Source: Cerasibacillus sp036516575 (lineage in GTDB: Bacteria > Bacillota > Bacilli > Bacillales > Amphibacillaceae). Taken from it: a stretch of DNA of 64,000 nt. Location of the stretch: positions 1 to 64,000 of the forward strand of contig NZ_DATBTY010000083.1 of the NCBI RefSeq assembly GCF_036516575.1, in the 5' to 3' direction. The position numbers were made by a program, and so were the translations under genes. Shown piece by piece: positions 8,125-16,989 of the stretch. Under the pieces are notes generated by a model. That model was not told the DNA's origin. It saw only the letters and a list, made by a program, of their open reading frames with translations, and did not search any database. Every line of letters begins with the position of its first letter. Positions within the stretch are counted from its first letter, which is position 1.

Positions 8125-9081
8125 TCATTCTTTATCCGTAAATAAAAATAAATAGTGACCATATCCTTCCCTTTCCATCTCTCGTTTTGGAATGAAACGA
8201 AGTGCAGCAGAATTAATACAATATCTTAAACCGCCCGCTTCTTTTGGACCATCCGGAAAGACATGTCCTAAATGAGCATCAGAATGCTTACTCCTTACTT
8301 CCATACGTCGCATCCCGTGTGATAAATCAAGATGTTCTGTTACATAATATGAGTCGATTGGTTTTGTGAAGCTTGGCCAACCACAACCAGCATCATATTT
8401 ATCTGTTGATGAAAAAAGAACCTCACCTGAAATAATATCGACATAGATCCCTTCTTCTTCATTGTTCCAATATTGATTGGCAAATGGTGGTTCAGTACCA
8501 TTTTCTTTAGTTACATGATAAGCGAGGGATGATAGTTGTTCCTTTAGATTAGAATCATGCTTAGGTTGCCAATGTTCGTTTATAAACAATTCTCTCCCAG
8601 ATCCTTTTTTATACATTTTGTAATGAAAAGCTTGTTTTTTATAATAATATTGATGGCTTTCTTCAGCTGGATAAAATGGCTGAGCAGGTAAGATTTCAGT
8701 AACGATTGGACGGGAAAACTTGCCACTTTCTGCGAGTTGTTGTTTTGATTTTTCAGCCATTTCTTTTTGTTTAGCATCATGGTAAAAAATTGCTGTACGA
8801 TAAGACTCGCCACGATCATGAAATTGTCCAGACGCATCAGTTGGATCAATTTGTTGCCAAAAAGTAGAAAGAAGTTCCTCATAAGACATGATACGAGGAT
8901 CAAATTCAATTTGCACTGCTTCTACATGACCTGTTTGTTCTGAGACAACTTGTTCATAGGTCGGTTCTTCTACATGACCGCCCGTATAACCAGAAATGAC
9001 TTGATATATACCAGGACGTTCATCGAATGGTTCTACCATACACCAGAAGCATCCTCCAGCAAAAGTCGCAAGTTCTCGCAT
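8125..9081 (-). CDS. msrAB: Fused peptide-methionine sulfoxide reductase MsrA-MsrB
   Basis: The 318-residue protein joins MsrA (residues 1-160, catalytic Cys in GGCFWC near the N-terminus) and MsrB (from about 175, with GCGWPSF and the catalytic RYCINSAAL near the end). Together they reduce the S and R forms of methionine sulfoxide in oxidised proteins. The MsrB part lacks the two CxxC pairs that bind zinc in other members. The ATG at 9081 has a GGAGGG site; the frame is open upstream to 9225 but that extension overlaps the next gene. B. subtilis carries the two enzymes as separate genes. Confidence 0.93.
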   Translation of the reverse strand: MRELATFAGGCFWCMVEPFDERPGIYQVISGYTGGHVEEPTYEQVVSEQTGHVEAVQIEFDPRIMSYEELLSTFWQQIDPTDASGQFHDRGESYRTAIFYHDAKQKEMAEKSKQQLAESGKFSRPIVTEILPAQPFYPAEESHQYYYKKQAFHYKMYKKGSGRELFINEHWQPKHDSNLKEQLSSLAYHVTKENGTEPPFANQYWNNEEEGIYVDIISGEVLFSSTDKYDAGCGWPSFTKPIDSYYVTEHLDLSHGMRRMEVRSKHSDAHLGHVFPDGPKEAGGLRYCINSAALRFIPKREMEREGYGHYLFLFTDKE

Positions 9082-9100
9082 TCTTATCCCTCCAAGGTTC

Positions 9101-9541
9101 TTATATAAACAGTTTTGGTATGGATTCACCTGATTGCCTTGTCTGAGTTGTATGTGATTGGTGCACTTCTTTCTCTTCATGTACTTCGTCAACGGCTTGG
9201 AGATCTGGTTCAGCCATCTCCTCATTCATATTTTCGCTAGCTTCATTATCGTCAACAGATTCCATCTCTTGGAAAGCCTTTAACATCTGAAACATCGTTG
9301 GCAAACTTTTTACAATTGGTCCGTATTGTTTTATTAATGGCGCTGTTGTCTCAATGACTTTCAAAACACTTTGCACATGTGTTAAGACATTTGAAATTGT
9401 GCCCGTTGTATTGGATGACCCCGACGCAGGCAAAAATCGTTGCCAAATGGATTGCAAAGGATTTTTACTCTGACTTGGTGGCTTAGTATGTTGAAAGCCC
9501 GGTGGAGCATAGTGATGACGTGATGGTGGTGGAAATATCAT
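9101..9541 (-). CDS. VrrA/YqfQ-like protein
   Basis: The 146-residue product begins with a proline-rich region (MIFPPPSRHHYAPPGF), followed at residues 55-90 by a helical segment with ETTAPLIKQYGPIVKSLP, the signature I associate with the VrrA/YqfQ family, and ends in an acidic tail. Function is unknown; relatives have been linked with spores. YppG, which lies near the msr genes in B. subtilis, is an alternative name. The ATG at 9541 is chosen because AGAGGG lies six bases upstream; a start nine codons earlier lacks a site. Confidence 0.7.
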   Translation of the reverse strand: MIFPPPSRHHYAPPGFQHTKPPSQSKNPLQSIWQRFLPASGSSNTTGTISNVLTHVQSVLKVIETTAPLIKQYGPIVKSLPTMFQMLKAFQEMESVDDNEASENMNEEMAEPDLQAVDEVHEEKEVHQSHTTQTRQSGESIPKLFI

Positions 9542-9734
9542 CTCAATCCCTCTTTTCAGAAATGTCATCTAGACTATTATACGCTGTGCCTACAGAAGCG
9601 TGTAGGCATTGTTTTTAATGCTTAACTATTTCCCAGGCAAGCGCATATTCCAACATACTTCGCCAAAGGTTATATTTTTATACTGTCATTATTTATAACA
9701 ACTTGTCTAAATATGATATTGTTTAGTCATCATA

Positions 9735-9962
9735 TCATATATTTCCCTTTACTTGATCATTATAGACGTCCCATAAAGTATCAAATACAGCTAACGCATG
9801 AATAAATGGGCTATTCATTTCTAAATAATGGCTTATTTCATTATAACTCGTAGAATACTTAGGAAAAAGATGATCCTGAAAAATCCATTCTGCCAAGAGG
9901 CTTTCATCATCATCCTCGAGTTTACCTCGATAGGTTATAACAAATTGATAAAAAGTTTGCAT
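9735..9962 (-). CDS. YozE-like SAM-fold protein (UPF0346)
   Basis: The 75-residue product has the YozE pattern: FYQFVITYRGK at the start, a central WIFQDHLFPK, then SYNEISHYLEMN and a closing FDTLWDVY. Members are small helical, SAM-like proteins without known enzymatic activity. The ATG at 9962 follows GAGGAT by six bases; an upstream TTG is less likely. It sits 12 bases behind tatC on the same strand and may share its transcript. Confidence 0.75.
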   Translation of the reverse strand: MQTFYQFVITYRGKLEDDDESLLAEWIFQDHLFPKYSTSYNEISHYLEMNSPFIHALAVFDTLWDVYNDQVKGNI

Positions 9963-9974
9963 CAAATCATCCTC

Positions 9975-10733
9975 TTAATTCGCATCTTCCATAAATGCTT
10001 CGTGTTTAGCGATTTTTTTGCGGTAGACAAAATGAGATAAATATATACTTATTTCATATAGGACGATTAATGGAATCGCAACGATAATTTGCATAATAAA
10101 ATCAGGTGGTGTAATGGCTGCACCTATAATAACCATTATAAAATAGGCATATTTACGTATTTTTTTCATAAAATCTGGTGTTAAAATGCCTAGTTGAGTT
10201 AAAAACATGGCAATAATCGGTACTTCAAAAAAGATTGCAAATGGTAAGCTGATCTTAAACACAAAGCGGAAATAATTTCCAACAGTAAAAATCTCTGTAA
10301 ACATCCCATCATTTAGAGATAAGAGAAATGGTAGGATGAGTTTAATAAACATGACATAACCAAATATTAGTCCGCCAAGAAATAACAGAAATATAACAGG
10401 AATATACATTAGTGATGCTTTCCGCTCTTTTTTCGTTAGACCAGGCTTAATGAATAACCATAGTTGAAGGCTTAATATCGGAATAGTTCCCGCAAGTGCA
10501 ACGACACCAGCTAATGTAAAATAAATCCAAATAATTTCACCAAGGCTAGTCACCGCTAGCTGAAATGGCATATCCTTCTCAAAAAAACGAAAAATATGTT
10601 TATGGTATATAAAAGCAACAATAAAGAGAGTAATAAAAATAATAGCTGTAACAATTAAGCGATTTCTTAACTCTGATAAATGTTCTGTAACATTCATCTC
10701 TTTCTCTATATTGGCCTGATTTTCTTTACTCAT
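9975..10733 (-). CDS. tatC: Twin-arginine translocase subunit TatC
   Basis: The 252-residue protein carries the conserved N-terminal HLSELRNRL motif (residues 18-26) and six hydrophobic segments, the topology of TatC, the receptor for twin-arginine signal peptides in the cytoplasmic membrane. The start at 10733 has an AGGAGTG site. Two tatA genes lie directly upstream on the same strand, so all the parts of a minimal TatA-TatC translocase are present in one cluster. Confidence 0.95.
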   Translation of the reverse strand: MSKENQANIEKEMNVTEHLSELRNRLIVTAIIFITLFIVAFIYHKHIFRFFEKDMPFQLAVTSLGEIIWIYFTLAGVVALAGTIPILSLQLWLFIKPGLTKKERKASLMYIPVIFLLFLGGLIFGYVMFIKLILPFLLSLNDGMFTEIFTVGNYFRFVFKISLPFAIFFEVPIIAMFLTQLGILTPDFMKKIRKYAYFIMVIIGAAITPPDFIMQIIVAIPLIVLYEISIYLSHFVYRKKIAKHEAFMEDAN

Positions 10734-10810
10734 TTACTTCACTCCTAGTAAGTAAGCAGAAAAGAAGATGTAAGGTTTCCCCCTACACCTTCCTTTAAAA
10801 CAACTTAAAC

Positions 10811-10969
10811 TTATTTCGATTCATCTGTCATATCTTTAGTTGCGTTTTTGAATTCTTTTAATGATGTGCCAAATGCTTTACCAATCTCAGGTAACTTCGA
10901 TGGACCAAAAATGATTAAAGCAAGAACTAAAATCAATATTAGTCCTGGAATACCAATGTTACTGAACAT
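10811..10969 (-). CDS. tatA: Sec-independent translocase TatA, short copy (52 residues)
   Basis: Read on the minus strand from ATG 10969, the product starts MFSNIGIPGLILILVLALII, then FGPSKLPEIGKAFG, which is the TatA membrane helix, hinge and start of the amphipathic helix; the N-terminus is nearly that of B. subtilis TatAd. It ends after 52 residues, shorter than the usual 60-70, so the charged tail is brief. A GGAG ribosome site lies about nine bases upstream. It sits between the longer tatA and tatC. Confidence 0.9.
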   Translation of the reverse strand: MFSNIGIPGLILILVLALIIFGPSKLPEIGKAFGTSLKEFKNATKDMTDESK

Positions 10970-10996
10970 GATGATTCACTCCAACACATATTATAG

Positions 10997-11197
10997 TTAT
11001 TTATTGTCCTTAATGATTTCTTTCACTTCAGTTAACTCTTCTTTGACATCACTTGTTAAATCATTTGTAGATTTTTTAAAGGCTTTTAATGTATCACCTG
11101 CTGCCTTACCAATCTCTGGTAATTTGGACGGTCCAAAAATGATTAAAGCGATAATTAATATTAAGATTAAGCCGGGAAAGCCAATACTTGATAACAT
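10997..11197 (-). CDS. tatA: Sec-independent translocase TatA, long copy (66 residues)
   Basis: The protein has one N-terminal membrane helix (GFPGLILILIIALIIF), the FGPSKLPEIGKA hinge and an amphipathic helix rich in lysine and glutamate, as expected for the pore-forming TatA subunit. The start at 11197 is favoured over an upstream in-frame codon at 11230 because AAAGGGTG lies seven bases before it and because TatA proteins start directly before the helix. It leads the tatA-tatA-tatC cluster and is separated from the second copy by 27 bases. Confidence 0.94.
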   Translation of the reverse strand: MLSSIGFPGLILILIIALIIFGPSKLPEIGKAAGDTLKAFKKSTNDLTSDVKEELTEVKEIIKDNK

Positions 11198-11282
11198 AAA
11201 CAAACACCCTTTGATATTTATTAAACTCAAATAATCCTTAATTCATCCTTAGTTTATCATGTTTTTGTATTCGTGTACAAGT

Positions 11283-11861
11283 TTAATATGTTTTTGCACG
11301 GCTGTATGCTTCCGGGTCATTCATATTAAAGAAATGTTTTTCAATTATTAAATCTGATATGTGTCCAAAATCATGCACATATTTAACATTTATCTTTGAG
11401 AAAAAACTTCTAATCCTCAATTCATCATTCTGTAACTGTTCTTGAATAATCGGTAATATCCTTTTTTTGTATATTCCAGATAAAGGTTGTGGCTGATTAT
11501 CATAATAAGGAATAACAGCATCATAGGTCTTCAGTTCATCTACTAAGTATCTATAGATTTCTTTATGTATAAACGGAGTATCACATGGACTAATCACTAT
11601 AACATCCTCTGCTGCATGATACAATGCGGTTTCAATACCAGCTAATGGACCTTTACCGTAAAAGCGGTCAGATATAATAGGTATGTTTAAAAAATCATAT
11701 ATCTTCTTCTCATTTGCAACAATATACACTCGACTAGATAATTGTTGAAGTTCGTTGAATATTTTCTCAATAACGATTTCGTTGTTAAGTTTTAATAATG
11801 CTTTATTTGTTCCCATGCGTGATGACTCACCACCTGCTAAAATAACAGAACAAATATCCAT
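11283..11861 (-). CDS. mobA: Molybdenum cofactor guanylyltransferase MobA
   Basis: The N-terminal LAGGESSRMGTNKALL is the nucleotide-binding signature of MobA, which joins GMP to molybdopterin to form the guanine dinucleotide cofactor. Further support is SPCDTPF around residue 97, matching the conserved CDxPF metal-site motif. The length of 192 residues is normal. A GAGGGG site precedes the ATG. No other molybdenum gene lies in the window, but the neighbouring Tat genes would export folded molybdoenzymes, a link that is only an inference. Confidence 0.92.
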   Translation of the reverse strand: MDICSVILAGGESSRMGTNKALLKLNNEIVIEKIFNELQQLSSRVYIVANEKKIYDFLNIPIISDRFYGKGPLAGIETALYHAAEDVIVISPCDTPFIHKEIYRYLVDELKTYDAVIPYYDNQPQPLSGIYKKRILPIIQEQLQNDELRIRSFFSKINVKYVHDFGHISDLIIEKHFFNMNDPEAYSRAKTY

Positions 11862-11873
11862 AACATCCCCTCT

Positions 11874-12368
11874 TTACTTTATTCGATCATATTGAAGGAA
11901 GTAATAATCATATGGGTTTTTATTATCTTTTTCCCCTCTAACCTTTTTAGTTAATTTCCAAGCTTGTTTATCAAAATCAGGGAAAAAGGTATCTCCCTGA
12001 AACGCTTGATCAATCAATGTAATGTACAAACGATCAGCATATGGGAGCATTTGTCTATAGATTGTCCCGCCTCCGATAATAAAGTACGTTTCATTCGGAT
12101 TGTCTTGATTCCAATTAAGTATCGTATTAATATCGTTAACCTTCTCAACGGATTCGGGTAAATCGATTTGTTTGTCTGTTGTGATTACTACATTCTTTCG
12201 ATTCGGTAGTGGTCTTCCGATTGATTCAAATGTTTTTCTACCCATAATAATGGTATGTCCTGTCGTTGTTTCTTTAAAATGCTTTAGATCTTTAGGCAAA
12301 TGCCACGGCATTTTATTATTGTGACCAATAACATGGTTACTACCCATTGCTACGACAAATGATATCAT
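11874..12368 (-). CDS. dfrA: Dihydrofolate reductase
   Basis: The 164-residue protein shows the DHFR hallmarks: VVAMGSNHVIGHNNKMPWHLP at the start, GRKTFESIGRPLPNR in the NADPH-binding part and FIIGGGTIYRQ later. It reduces dihydrofolate to tetrahydrofolate with NADPH. It lies 16 bases behind thyA on the same strand, the usual arrangement in which the dihydrofolate produced by thymidylate synthase is recycled. Length and motifs are typical of the chromosomal enzyme. Confidence 0.97.
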   Translation of the reverse strand: MISFVVAMGSNHVIGHNNKMPWHLPKDLKHFKETTTGHTIIMGRKTFESIGRPLPNRKNVVITTDKQIDLPESVEKVNDINTILNWNQDNPNETYFIIGGGTIYRQMLPYADRLYITLIDQAFQGDTFFPDFDKQAWKLTKKVRGEKDNKNPYDYYFLQYDRIK

Positions 12369-12384
12369 CTATTATCTTCTCCTT

Positions 12385-13341
12385 TTACACTGCGATAGGT
12401 GCTTTAATCGCAGGATGTGGTTCATATCCTTTTAGTTTAAAATCATCTACTTCAAAATCAAATATACTTTCTCGATTCGTATTTATGACTAGTATTGGTA
12501 ATGTTTTCGGAAAACGGGCTAATTGCGTGTTAACTTGCTCGATATGATTTGAATATATATGCGCATCACCAAAAGTGTGAACAAATTCACCTACTTCTAA
12601 ATTGCATTCATGTGCAATGATGTGCGTTAATAAAGCATAACTAGCAATGTTAAAAGGTACGCCCAAAAAAAGATCCGCACTTCGTTGATACAATTGGCAT
12701 GATAATTTACCGTCTGCTACATAAAATTGAAACAAAGTGTGGCATGGCGGTAAAGCCATATGTGGAATATCTTCGGGATTCCATGCTGACACAATATGCC
12801 GTCTTGAATTTGGATTCGTTTTAATGGATGTGATGACATCCTTAAGTTGGTCAATGGTATCATTTTTACTCGTTTTCCAAGCTCGCCATTGTTTACCATA
12901 AACAAAGCCGAGATCACCAAATCGTTTAGCAAATGATTCATCCGTTAATACAAGTGACTTAAAGCGCTCCATTTGTGCTTCATATTGCTCGCGAAACTCT
13001 GGATCTTTTTGGCAACGCGTTCCAAAATCAGTCATATCAGGCCCGTCATAAGCATCGCTTTCAACCCATTTTTTAAATGCCCATTCATTCCATATATTAT
13101 TTTGATGTTCTAGTAAATACCTTATGTTCGTATCACCTTTAATAAACCAAAGCAATTCACTTATGATCAAACGAAACGGCACACGTTTTGTTGTAAGTAA
13201 TGGAAATCCTTTACTTAAATCAAACCGAATTTGATGTCCGAAAGATGAAAGGGTTCCTGTATTTGTACGGTCTTGTCGATGTGTTCCATGATTCAAGACG
13301 TGTTGACATAAATCTAAATAGGCTTGTTCGCCATATTGCAT
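12385..13341 (-). CDS. thyA: Thymidylate synthase ThyA
   Basis: The protein has 318 residues, the longer Gram-positive form with an insert in the small domain. Visible motifs are LLWFIKGDTNIRYLLEH, the catalytic cysteine in LPPCHTLFQF, and RSADLFLGVPFNIASYALL for dUMP and folate binding. It methylates dUMP to dTMP using methylene-tetrahydrofolate. An ATG with GGAGGG about seven bases upstream fixes the start. It forms an operon with dfrA and probably mobA. Confidence 0.97.
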   Translation of the reverse strand: MQYGEQAYLDLCQHVLNHGTHRQDRTNTGTLSSFGHQIRFDLSKGFPLLTTKRVPFRLIISELLWFIKGDTNIRYLLEHQNNIWNEWAFKKWVESDAYDGPDMTDFGTRCQKDPEFREQYEAQMERFKSLVLTDESFAKRFGDLGFVYGKQWRAWKTSKNDTIDQLKDVITSIKTNPNSRRHIVSAWNPEDIPHMALPPCHTLFQFYVADGKLSCQLYQRSADLFLGVPFNIASYALLTHIIAHECNLEVGEFVHTFGDAHIYSNHIEQVNTQLARFPKTLPILVINTNRESIFDFEVDDFKLKGYEPHPAIKAPIAV

Positions 13342-13479
13342 TTAAATCCCTCCAAAACAGTTTCTATTGTATGTTTCATTTTACTGTTTTACTCGATTGT
13401 AATCAAATCGTAAAACATAAGTTATTTCGTTTCTCCATAAAATGTAGTGTAAGAAGGTGACGATGAAAGGAGTTTTTGT

Positions 13480-14514
13480 ATGAATGATACGTTACAGCAT
13501 ATCGTCAAACATTCATTCATGTATGGTGCCATCCTTAGTCAACCAATCATAATGCAAGGCTATGTTTTACAAGATTTATTAGAGGAGAAAGACTTTCCAC
13601 GATATGGGGAACATAGTGAACGTGTTCAAGCGATACAAGTAAAATTAAAAGAATTTAGCTTCTATGATGATGAGGTTGATGGTGATTTCGGTATTTTAAC
13701 CGAATATGCAATCAAACAGTTTCAAAAAAAGCATCATCTAACATCCTCTGGCCTTATAGATGATGATACGATTCATAAAATCATAGAAGCCGAGATGACG
13801 CAATACTTAAAGAAAATTGAACAGCTTTCCGAGAAAATATATCCCGGCTTACAAAGCGAAGATGTACGAAAGACACAAGAAATTTTACAGTACTTTGGCT
13901 ATTATAATGGAAACATTGATGGGATTTATGGTCCAATAACTGCTGAATCCATTCAGTTAGCCGAAAAAGAACACCATATTACATTAGTCAATGTTCATTT
14001 AAAGGAGCCGTTAACAAAAGTATATGAAAATAAAAAGAAGGAAAAAAAGAAACCGAAACAAACTGACCCTACAACTCAAACTACTCAAACTGAAACGCCA
14101 AAAGAAACTAAAGTGGCAGAGAAACCACCTCAACCCGTAGCAATAACCAAATCTGCTTCACCTCATATTATTCAAACAGCTCAATCATTAATCGGTACGC
14201 CATATCAATGGGGAGGAACGACTCCGAGTGGTTTTGATTGCAGTGGTTTTTTACAATTCGTCTATCAAACTGAAGATATTCATATTCCGCGAACTGTATC
14301 AGATATATGGAACTTTGCTACGTCAGTTCAATCCCCTTCAGTCGGAGATCTCGTCTTTTTTGAGACTTATAAACCCGGACCCTCTCATGCCGGTATTTAT
14401 TTAGGAGATGGTAAATTTATTCATGCAGGTAGTTCTCGCGGAGTAGAAATTAGTGATATCAATTTAGATTACTGGCAAACAAGGTTTTTAGGAGCAAAGC
14501 GGATTAGTCAATAA
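13480..14514 (+). CDS. Peptidoglycan hydrolase with two PG-binding domains and NlpC/P60 domain
   Basis: Two peptidoglycan-binding type 1 repeats (about residues 43-92, with VDGDFGILTEYAIKQFQ; and 110-155, with IDGIYGPITAESI) are followed by a low-complexity linker rich in K, T, Q and P, and then an NlpC/P60 domain from residue 225. The catalytic cysteine is in FDCSGF and the histidine in SHAGIYLG. Such enzymes cut stem peptides in the cell wall. No ordinary signal peptide is visible: the first 40 residues are polar with only a short hydrophobic patch. A strong AAAGGAG site precedes the ATG. Confidence 0.88.
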   Translation: MNDTLQHIVKHSFMYGAILSQPIIMQGYVLQDLLEEKDFPRYGEHSERVQAIQVKLKEFSFYDDEVDGDFGILTEYAIKQFQKKHHLTSSGLIDDDTIHKIIEAEMTQYLKKIEQLSEKIYPGLQSEDVRKTQEILQYFGYYNGNIDGIYGPITAESIQLAEKEHHITLVNVHLKEPLTKVYENKKKEKKKPKQTDPTTQTTQTETPKETKVAEKPPQPVAITKSASPHIIQTAQSLIGTPYQWGGTTPSGFDCSGFLQFVYQTEDIHIPRTVSDIWNFATSVQSPSVGDLVFFETYKPGPSHAGIYLGDGKFIHAGSSRGVEISDINLDYWQTRFLGAKRISQ

Positions 14515-14542
14515 AGAAAGAGCCAAAAATGGCTCTTTCTTT
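14513..14542. terminator. Convergent hairpin terminator
   Basis: A 13-bp perfect stem (14513-14525 with 14530-14542), A-rich on the left and T-rich on the right, sits directly between the convergent cell-wall hydrolase and HD phosphohydrolase genes and can serve both. Confidence 0.88.
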
Positions 14543-15149
14543 ATGGCTTTTTCAAGTACCACTCGGTAAAAAACTGCTGTAAGAAATGTTCTAAAAATAA
14601 GTGTCTCTCATTTGCTAATTGGATGGCTGCTTGAGTATGGAGCAGTTCCTTTAAATGGATTAACTTCGTAAAGAAATGATCGATACTTGTCTGTTTCGGA
14701 TTTATTGGGTCATATATAGGTTGTCCTTTCGCACCTCCATAGGCAAATGTCCTAGCAATGCCTATGGCTCCAATTGCATCTAAGCGATCGGCATCCTGAA
14801 CTATTTTTCCTTCTATTGTATGAGGTGTTCTCCCTTTCGAAAAAGAAACATCTCTAATAGCTAAAATAATTTGCTTGACATCTGCTTCTGTAAAATGGAT
14901 GTTGTAAAGAAACGATTCCATTTCTAATAATGCTTCTTGAGGACGAGAAAATAGCTTATGGTCCCCCACATCATGTAACCAGGCGGCTATTCGACATAGA
15001 AAAGAATCTGCCCCTTCCTTTTCGGCAATCATTTCCGCCATTAAAGCAACTCGTTGTAGATGGAAGAAATCATGCCCTGTTGTGTCATTAGAAAACAAGT
15101 CATAGACATATTGCTGGATGTGTTGTAATTGCTTTTCTCTTTCCATCAT
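14541..15149 (-). CDS. HD-domain phosphohydrolase (YpgQ-like)
   Basis: The metal-binding set of an HD hydrolase is visible: HDFFHLQRV near residue 24, AAWLHDVGDHK at about 50-60 and a later DADRLDAIGAIG that supplies the last aspartate. At 202 residues it fits the YpgQ/YedJ group, cytoplasmic hydrolases that act on phosphate esters of nucleotides. The start overlaps the fhs stop as TAATG, so it is probably translated after fhs on one transcript. Confidence 0.87.
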   Translation of the reverse strand: MMEREKQLQHIQQYVYDLFSNDTTGHDFFHLQRVALMAEMIAEKEGADSFLCRIAAWLHDVGDHKLFSRPQEALLEMESFLYNIHFTEADVKQIILAIRDVSFSKGRTPHTIEGKIVQDADRLDAIGAIGIARTFAYGGAKGQPIYDPINPKQTSIDHFFTKLIHLKELLHTQAAIQLANERHLFLEHFLQQFFTEWYLKKP

Positions 15150-16819
15150 TAAAACAATCCAACGGCTTTTCCATCTTCTGTTACATCCATATTTAACGCG
15201 GCAGGTTTTTTCGGTAAGCCAGGCATTGTTAACATTTCTCCTGTTAACACAACGATAAATCCTGCACCAATAGATGGGCGTAATTCACGGATAGTAATCG
15301 TAAAGTCTTCTGGTCGTCCAAGCAAGTTAGGATTATCCGATAAAGAGTATTGTGTCTTTGCCATGCAAACAGGTAATTGATCCCAACCTCTTGAAGAAAA
15401 ATCACTAAGTTGCTTCCTAGCTTTCGCTGATAATTCAATGTCTTTTGCACCATAAACATTTTGGGCGATTGTTTTAATTTTTTCTTCTAGTGGTAAATCT
15501 AAATCATATAAATGGGAAAATTTATTTTCTGATGACTCTATTTTTTTCACGATTTTTTCTGCTAACAAGATACCGCCATCGCCGCCTTTTGCCCATACAT
15601 CTGCTAAGGCTACATCGACATGTCTTTCTTGGCACCATTTCTCAACATATTCGATTTCACGATTCGTATCGGTCGGGAATTTATTAATAGCAACTGTATA
15701 TGGCAGCCCGAATTTTTCAATGGTCTCTATATGTTTAGCTAAGTTTTCCATTCCATTTGCTAATGCGTCAATATTTTCAGCTGTTAATTGGTCTTTTTCA
15801 AGTCCACCATGCATCTTTAGAGCACGAATCGTTGCGACAATAACTACCGCATCCGGTTCGAAATCACCGGCGCGCGTCTTAATATTTAGAAACTTCTCTG
15901 CTCCAAGGTCTGCGCCAAAGCCAGCTTCAGTGACGACATAATCTCCTAATTTAGCTGCCGTTTTAGTAGCCATAATGCTATTACAACCATGGGCAATATT
16001 CGCAAATGGTCCCCCATGAATAATAGCTGGAGTATTTTCAATGGTTTGCACTAAGTTTGGTTTAAAGGCTTCTTTCAATAATAAGGTGAGGGCACCTTGA
16101 ACATCCAAATCTTTTACAGTAACTAGATCATCATCATATGTATAACCGATGACGATTTTAGCGAGACGTTCTTTTAAATCTTTTAAGCTTGTCGCTAAAC
16201 AGAGGATTGCCATTATTTCTGAAGCAACAGTGATATTAAAGCCATCTTCTCTCGGAACACCTTGAAGAGGCCCACCAAGACCGATAACAATTTCTCTTAA
16301 GGCACGGTCATTCATATCCATCACACGTTTCCACTCTATTTTTCTCGGGTCGATTTTTAATTCATTCCCTCGATGAATATGATTATCAATCATAGCTGCT
16401 AAAGCATTATTTGCTGTTGTAATCGCGTGGATATCACCAGTAAAATGTAGATTAATATCTTCCATTGGTAGAACTTGCGAGTATCCACCACCAGCAGCTC
16501 CACCTTTAAGTCCCATGACAGGTCCAAGTGATGGTTCTCTTAAAGCAATAACCGCATGTTTACCTATTTTATTTAACGCTTGTCCTAGTCCCACTGTAAC
16601 TGTTGATTTTCCTTCACCTGCAGCAGTTGGATTAATTGAAGTGACAAGAATAATTTTACCGTCCTCTTTATCTTGTAATTTTTCGATAAGATGGTCAGAT
16701 AGTTTTGCTTTTGTATGGCCATAGGGTTCCCAATCATCTCTTTGTAAATTAAGATTTGCGGTAATCTCTTCAATTGGCTTAAGTTCAGCTTCCTGTGCAA
16801 TTTGGATATCTGTTTTCAT
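15149..16819 (-). CDS. fhs: Formate-tetrahydrofolate ligase
   Basis: The 556-residue enzyme makes 10-formyl-tetrahydrofolate from formate, ATP and tetrahydrofolate. The nucleotide loop reads NPTAAGEGKSTVTVGLGQAL near residue 60, and the following GLKGGAAGGGYSQVLPMEDI and LRPSIGAGFIVVLTGEM at the C-terminus are typical. The ATG at 16819 is chosen because AGGAGG lies seven bases upstream; the open frame runs nine codons further but without a site. The HD gene follows with an overlapping start. Confidence 0.97.
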   Translation of the reverse strand: MKTDIQIAQEAELKPIEEITANLNLQRDDWEPYGHTKAKLSDHLIEKLQDKEDGKIILVTSINPTAAGEGKSTVTVGLGQALNKIGKHAVIALREPSLGPVMGLKGGAAGGGYSQVLPMEDINLHFTGDIHAITTANNALAAMIDNHIHRGNELKIDPRKIEWKRVMDMNDRALREIVIGLGGPLQGVPREDGFNITVASEIMAILCLATSLKDLKERLAKIVIGYTYDDDLVTVKDLDVQGALTLLLKEAFKPNLVQTIENTPAIIHGGPFANIAHGCNSIMATKTAAKLGDYVVTEAGFGADLGAEKFLNIKTRAGDFEPDAVVIVATIRALKMHGGLEKDQLTAENIDALANGMENLAKHIETIEKFGLPYTVAINKFPTDTNREIEYVEKWCQERHVDVALADVWAKGGDGGILLAEKIVKKIESSENKFSHLYDLDLPLEEKIKTIAQNVYGAKDIELSAKARKQLSDFSSRGWDQLPVCMAKTQYSLSDNPNLLGRPEDFTITIRELRPSIGAGFIVVLTGEMLTMPGLPKKPAALNMDVTEDGKAVGLF

Positions 16820-16960
16820 AACACGACCTCCTAATCCTTTCCTCATTTATTTCATTCTCTTTTTATTTATTCATGTTTATCATACCATATATAATGAAGA
16901 TAATTATATAATTAATTCACAGATTTTTCATATTATACACGGTTTTTAAAAGCGTGATAA

Positions 16961-16989
16961 TTGACGTAATGGTATTAATAAGCTATAGT
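16961..16989 (+). promoter_or_regulatory. Probable sigma-A promoter of the cold-shock gene
   Basis: TTGACG (16961-16966) and TATAGT (16984-16989) are separated by exactly 17 bases. Transcription would start near 16997, leaving a leader of about 100 bases before the cold-shock ATG, as is usual for cold-shock genes whose leader senses temperature. Confidence 0.6.

Noticed and set aside
8580..8909. 109-codon frame inside msrAB
   Set aside because: It is in another frame of the same strand within a well-conserved enzyme; the residue mix is lysine- and leucine-rich as expected of a shadow in AT-rich DNA.
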